Below the pieces are notes generated by a model. That model was not told the DNA's origin, made no database searches, and was given only the letters and a program-made list of their open reading frames with translations. Shown here in pieces: positions 60,072 through 64,000 of a stretch of DNA of 64,000 bases. The stretch's first letter is position 1; each line of letters opens with the position of its first letter. Made by a program: the position numbers and the translations under genes. This DNA is from Erythrophleum ivorense (Eukaryota > Streptophyta > Magnoliopsida > Fabales > Fabaceae): assembly GCA_026724425.1 (NCBI GenBank), contig JAIUCV010000023.1:6391958-6455957 (forward strand), in the 5' to 3' direction.

Positions 60072-60660
60072 AAAATTGGATAACTCAATGTTAGGAAGCA
60101 ATCTCACAACTTGTAATAGGTGGAGGAACCAATATATATATATACAAGGCAAAGAACTATTAGTAGAAAAAAGATATGCATATGAATACCACTCATGAAG
60201 AAAGTTAGGAGTGAAAGGTGATATTGGCAAAAATGAAATTCTAGCAAGTAGAGAAACAAGTAACCATGAAGACCATAACATTAACTCCACTTGTTGCAAC
60301 TCCATTGTAAATGAGCTCTATGTGACAATAAAAGCAGGTCGTCATTGCATATAAAAGCCGAAGCCATGGCCCATCTCAACCATATGGGCCACCCCAATTA
60401 CAAAAGATTGGATCCTATTTTTCCTAAAACGACTCTTTCTTTGGCCAATTTATACTTCCCTCCAATGAATATTCTTTTTCTATTTTTTTGGATTTGGATT
60501 GTTTTGTTGTATTTTGTTTTGTTCATTCAATTATAACATTTTATTAAATAAAAATTAAATAAGATTAAAATCAAAAAATTAAATAAGTTATTTATTAAGA
60601 TTATATATTATATATGGGCCATAATTTGAATAAGAATTCGTATGGCATCCCTGTTTATGA
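60072..60660. other. non-coding spacer
   Basis: Left part follows the GTATA duplication and is the former neighbour of 54,794-55,071. A 101-codon minus frame at 60,305-60,000 crosses the LTR boundary and is not credible. No feature is recognised. Confidence 0.4.
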
Positions 60661-61091
60661 TGTGTGATTAAAAAAAAGATGTTATATAGAACGGATTCCC
60701 CTTTCATTCATTCAATTCAACGATTGACCAAATTGGAATAAATAATAAAATAAAATTACATGAACATAGATCACTTAAATGCTGATATTTCTATGCAATA
60801 ATTCGGTCTACCGAATTGATATTTCTATGCCTTAGCCATTCCATTTCCATTTCTGGTCTCACCTTATTATTTAATAGAAATGGAATTGATTATTAATTGA
60901 ATTTTGAATTTCTTATTAATTAAATTCAATTGAAGTTTGGACCGAATTTCGAGTTTCACCGAGGCTGATTAATTAATAAAAAAGTAAATAATAAAATAAA
61001 GAAATTAAATATATATTAAATTATATAATTGAAATATATAATTAGAATATAATTAATCAAATAAATAATTTATTTAGTAGTTTACACCTTG

Positions 61092-61518
61092 TTGTGTCAA
61101 ATTCACATCGAAAAACAAAATAGTTGCTCTCTCTTATGAATCTGAAGAACCTTTTTTGTAAAATCTCGTATACTTAATACTAATAAGTTTCTATTCCAAC
61201 ACAAAACAAAAAGAAAGGGCAATATACAGGATGGGTAACAAAAGTTGTGGTATTTAGCCATGATCCGAAACCACGAGATAGAAAAGAATACACTTGATTG
61301 GTTGTTCCTGAAGGAATGATCTGTTTTATTTGACTGATAGGGACAACAAACATTAATTAATTAGAATATGAATATTCTAACAAATATAAAAAATAGAAAC
61401 AATTCTAAATAAAAAATTTGGAATACTACTAACTAAATAATACTAATAATATTAACTAAGTAATACTAATACTAAATAATACTAATAATAATAAATTAAT
61501 AAATAGAGTGCTCTTATT
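61092..61518 (+). repeat. plastid spacer block, direct copy 1
   Basis: A 427-bp block starting TTGTGTCAAATTCA and ending GAGTGCTCTTATT. It recurs in the same orientation at 62,961-63,387 and, in part, inverted at about 62,483-62,793. The middle contains GATCCGAAACCACGAGATAG. I could not assign it to a plastid gene. Confidence 0.85.
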
Positions 61519-61549
61519 TAGATTTTTCGGGATAAGGAATAAACAAACC

Positions 61550-61909
61550 ATGGATAAATCTAAGCAACTCTTTCCTCAATTCAAGCGATCTTTTCGTAGG
61601 CGTTTGCCCCCGATCCAATCGAGGAATCGAATTGATTATAAAAACATGAGTTTAATTAGTTGATTTATTAGTGAACAAGGAAAAATATTATCTAGACGGG
61701 TGAATAGATTGACCTTAAAACAACAACGATTAATTACGATTGCTATAAAACAAGCTCGTATTTTATCTTCATTACTTTTTTTTAATAATGAAAAAGAATT
61801 TGAAAAAAGCAAGTCAGCCGCTAGAACTACTGGTCCTAAAACAAAAAAAGGGGGTTACTCTTCAATTGAATTCAAATTCCAATCTAAACTCAAATCAAAT
61901 GTGGATTGA
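61550..61909 (+). pseudogene. rps18: plastid ribosomal protein S18 pseudogene
   Basis: Translation from ATG 61,550 gives [37 protein letters not shown], a TGA at codon 38 (61,661-61,663), then [20 protein letters not shown] and [16 protein letters not shown]. This is clearly plastid S18 of the small ribosomal subunit. The stop replaces a codon that is Arg (CGA) in known S18, a C to T change. After about residue 100 the frame runs on to 61,909 instead of stopping near the usual length of about 101 residues. A nuclear copy without a transit peptide is not expected to function. Confidence 0.92.
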
Positions 61910-62100
61910 TGTTTTGTTCGAAAACTATGACAATCCAATTTGGATTATCGTGTTGTATGTAAGAAAAAAAAGAATCAGTGAAGAAGAATAAATCGTTTTT
62001 ATTATTAATAGACTAGTAAAGGAAAAAAATAATTGAAAGAAAAGAAATCAAATAGTTATTCATCAAAGAATTAATTATTTATCAAAGTCTCATTTATTCA

Positions 62101-62193
62101 ATGACTAGAATTAAACAAGGATATATAGCTCGAAAACATAAAAAAAAAAATTCATTTACTTACATCAAGCTTTCGAGGGGGCTCCATCTATAA
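62101..62193 (+). pseudogene. rpl20: plastid ribosomal protein L20, N-terminal fragment
   Basis: ATG 62,101 opens MTRIKQGYIARKHKKKNSFT, matching the start of plastid L20, but ends at TAA 62,191-62,193 after 30 codons. The later words LSRGLHL resemble the FRGAHS part of L20 in a shifted frame. The remaining three quarters of the gene is absent. In ordinary plastomes rpl20 faces rps18 tail to tail. Here both point the same way, so a junction lies between 61,910 and 62,100. Confidence 0.75.
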
Positions 62194-62482
62194 ATGAATA
62201 AAATTTTGGTCTTAATGTATACGAGTTTTTGAACATAAAGGAGCAATAATTCATTTCTTGTTCTATCAAGAGGGTTGATATTACTCCTTTACTTTCTTTT
62301 TTAGTAGTCTTTTTCTTCATACATCAATTCTTTATTTACTTCAACATTAGTTAACATAAGAAAAAAAATATTGGAGTTTCATACTTTTTTTTCTTTTTTA
62401 CTAATTTATACGTTTTCCTCATCAATCTTTCTTTATCTTTTGAAATATAAAATAAAAGGATAAATTAATGTTTAAGTTGGAG

Positions 62483-63270
62483 TGTTTCTATTTTTTTATA
62501 TTTGTTAGAATATTCATATTCTAATTAATTGTTTGTTGTCCCCATTAGTCAAATAAAATAGATTATTTCTCTAGGAACAACCAATCAAGTGTATTCTATT
62601 CTATCCCGTGGTTTTCAGATCATGGCTAAATATCACAGCTTTTGTTACCTATCTTGTATATTGTCCTTTCTTTTCATTTCGTGTTGGAATAGAAACTTAT
62701 TAGTATTAAGTAGACGAGATTTTACAAAAAATGTTCTTCAGATTCATAGGAGAGAACAATTATTTCGTTATTTAATGTGAATTTCACACAACAGGGGGTT
62801 AATAAAAAAGTAAATAATAAAATAAAGAAATTGAATATATATTAAATTATATAATTGATATTTATTTTATTAATTATATTCTAATTATATATTTCAATTA
62901 TATAATTTAATATATATTTAATTTCTATATTTTATTATTTACTTTTTTATTAACTCCCTTTTGTGTCAAATTCATATCGAAAAATGAAATAGTTGTTCTC
63001 TCCTATGAACTTGAAGAACTTTTTTCGTAAAATCTTATCTACTTAATACTAATAAGTTTCTATTCCAACACGAAACGAAAAAAAAAGGGCAATATAGAGG
63101 ATGGATAACAAAAGTTATGATATTTAGCCATGATCCGAAAACCACGGGATAGAAAAGAATACACTTGATTAGTTGTTCCTAGAGAAATGATCTATTTTAT
63201 TTGACTGATGGGGACAACAAACAATTAATTAGAATATAAATATTCTAACAAATATAAAAAAATAGAAACA
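62483..63270. repeat. long palindrome, 377-bp arms with 35-bp centre
   Basis: Left arm 62,483-62,858 is the inverted copy of right arm 62,894-63,270, for example GTTAATAAAAAAGTAAATAA at about 62,798 against its complement near 62,950. The arms match closely apart from scattered changes and short indels. The loop is 62,859-62,893. The palindrome lies wholly within plastid-derived sequence. Confidence 0.88.
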
Positions 63271-63387
63271 ATTCTAAATAAAAAATTCTAAATACTACTA
63301 ACTAAATAATACTAATAATACTAACTAAGTAATACTACTATTAAATAATACTAATAATAATAAAATAATAAACAGAGTGCTCTTATT
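62961..63387 (+). repeat. plastid spacer block, direct copy 2
   Basis: Partner of 61,092-61,518, the same length by my count. In copy 1 this block runs on into the rps18 leader; here it ends at CTCTTATT and ordinary nuclear sequence follows. Confidence 0.85.
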
Positions 63388-63395
63388 CAAAACGC

Positions 63396-64000
63396 CCTGT
63401 GATCTTTATAAATTTATTAAATAAATATTAATTAAAACTCGGACCACCCCAGACTCAGCTACAAACACTCACTAATTGAATAAAAAATGGAACGATAAAA
63501 CAAGTCCAATTGGGCCGTTGAAATTGGTGGGGCCCATGACCTCACCAAACCCATTTGCTACACACGATCAACCCAATCGAACCTGACCCATGGACGTACT
63601 CCATAAGTCGAGGTGTCGTGATGTGCATTGTTTTAATAGCATGTGGCTCAATTAATTAATATCAGGTGCCGTGTCTTGCATTGTTAACAAATCAATATCA
63701 TTTCTATCGTCTTCCAGCTCCCTACTAATTCTGTCCCAAATTCATTAATTTCCAATTTGGTAACTGAGAGAATGATGTTGATCATTAACCAAAACATCTC
63801 AACTTGCTCCATGTGCCTCTAAAGCTCCCTACTCTATTGTACGTGACCAACCAAAAGTAATTCAGTCCATTCCATGGGAGCTAGTAGCTCTTCCATCTCA
63901 GCATCAATAATGGGAGAGTGAGTCGAAGAAACACCCTTATCCTCTTTCATCCTGTTTAAGAGGAACTTCAATAACCAGGAATAACAATGTTATCATCATA
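63396..64000. other. unassigned nuclear sequence
   Basis: Less AT-rich than the plastid insert. No reading frame, RNA gene or transposon end is recognised. It contains GGGCC and GGCCC words and AATTAATTAAT. It could be a promoter region of a gene beyond the window, but nothing here proves that. Confidence 0.4.

Larger units (their letters stand above)
60661..63395. mobile_element. plastid-derived DNA in the nucleus (NUPT), rearranged
   Basis: Contains recognisable plastid rps18 and the start of rpl20, with AT-rich plastid-style spacers. The outer limits are estimated: left where plastid-like spacer text begins (about 60,660), right where the repeated block ends at 63,387. Internal order is not that of ordinary plastomes: one 427-bp block occurs twice directly and once inverted, and rpl20 runs the same way as rps18. 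Both genes are broken. Confidence 0.72.

Noticed and set aside
61661..61663. rps18 TGA possibly corrected by RNA editing
   Set aside because: Seed-plant plastid editing is C to U and cannot remove a genomic T. The surrounding DNA is a rearranged nuclear insert, so this is a nonsense mutation.
1..64000. tRNA, rRNA and CRISPR arrays, bacterial operons
   Set aside because: None seen on either strand. The 425-bp tandem array and short LTR palindromes are not CRISPR repeats, having no spacer pattern and no cas genes.

Overview
This window looks like nuclear DNA of a flowering plant, probably a eudicot. It is AT-rich and packed with transposons. It has chromovirus-type Ty3/gypsy elements with initiator-tRNA-Met primer sites, CACTA-type and MITE DNA transposons, a LINE remnant, a copia remnant and a rearranged piece of plastid DNA carrying rps18 and rpl20. 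Nothing suggests a bacterial or organellar genome as the host replicon. I name no species.

Layout, left to right. 1-18,477 is a nested pair of Ty3/gypsy elements. Element A lies on the minus strand: a partial 3' LTR at 1-2402, pol to 5188, then PR-gag and a primer site at 16,434-18,473. It is split by element B on the plus strand (5194-16,428). B has two LTRs, a primer site, gag-pol, a polypurine tract and a perfect 5-bp target duplication AAATC. The B insertion point falls inside the reverse transcriptase of A. 18.5-35.9 kb is non-coding and holds two CACTA-like elements (21,026-23,140 and 29,857-33,685), a decayed LTR junction, two old segmental duplications and MULE-type MITEs. 35.9-36.2 kb is an orphan copia RNase H fragment.

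37,073-37,771 (minus) is the only convincing intact protein gene. It encodes a 232-residue protein of the 30K viral movement-protein superfamily, with a plausible intron in its 5' UTR. It lies outside any recognisable transposon and is a candidate domesticated viral gene.

40.2-54.8 kb contains a solo LTR (D, minus strand, degenerate 5-bp target duplication), a LINE reverse transcriptase remnant, and a complete but dead Ty3/gypsy element C (plus strand) whose LTRs belong to the same family as D. 55,072-60,066 is a solo LTR of almost exactly 5 kb with a perfect target duplication GTATA. It contains a purine-rich leader-like segment and a 1.2-kb tract almost devoid of G and T. About 60.66-63.39 kb is plastid-derived, with an rps18 pseudogene, an rpl20 start fragment in a non-canonical orientation, and a 377-bp-arm palindrome.

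All gag-pol genes are dead. In element C almost all stops fall where relatives have CAG, CAA or TGG, which fits deamination of methylated cytosine. Domain calls rest on motifs read from translations. Distances and similarities were judged by eye, and no alignment or database search was run.
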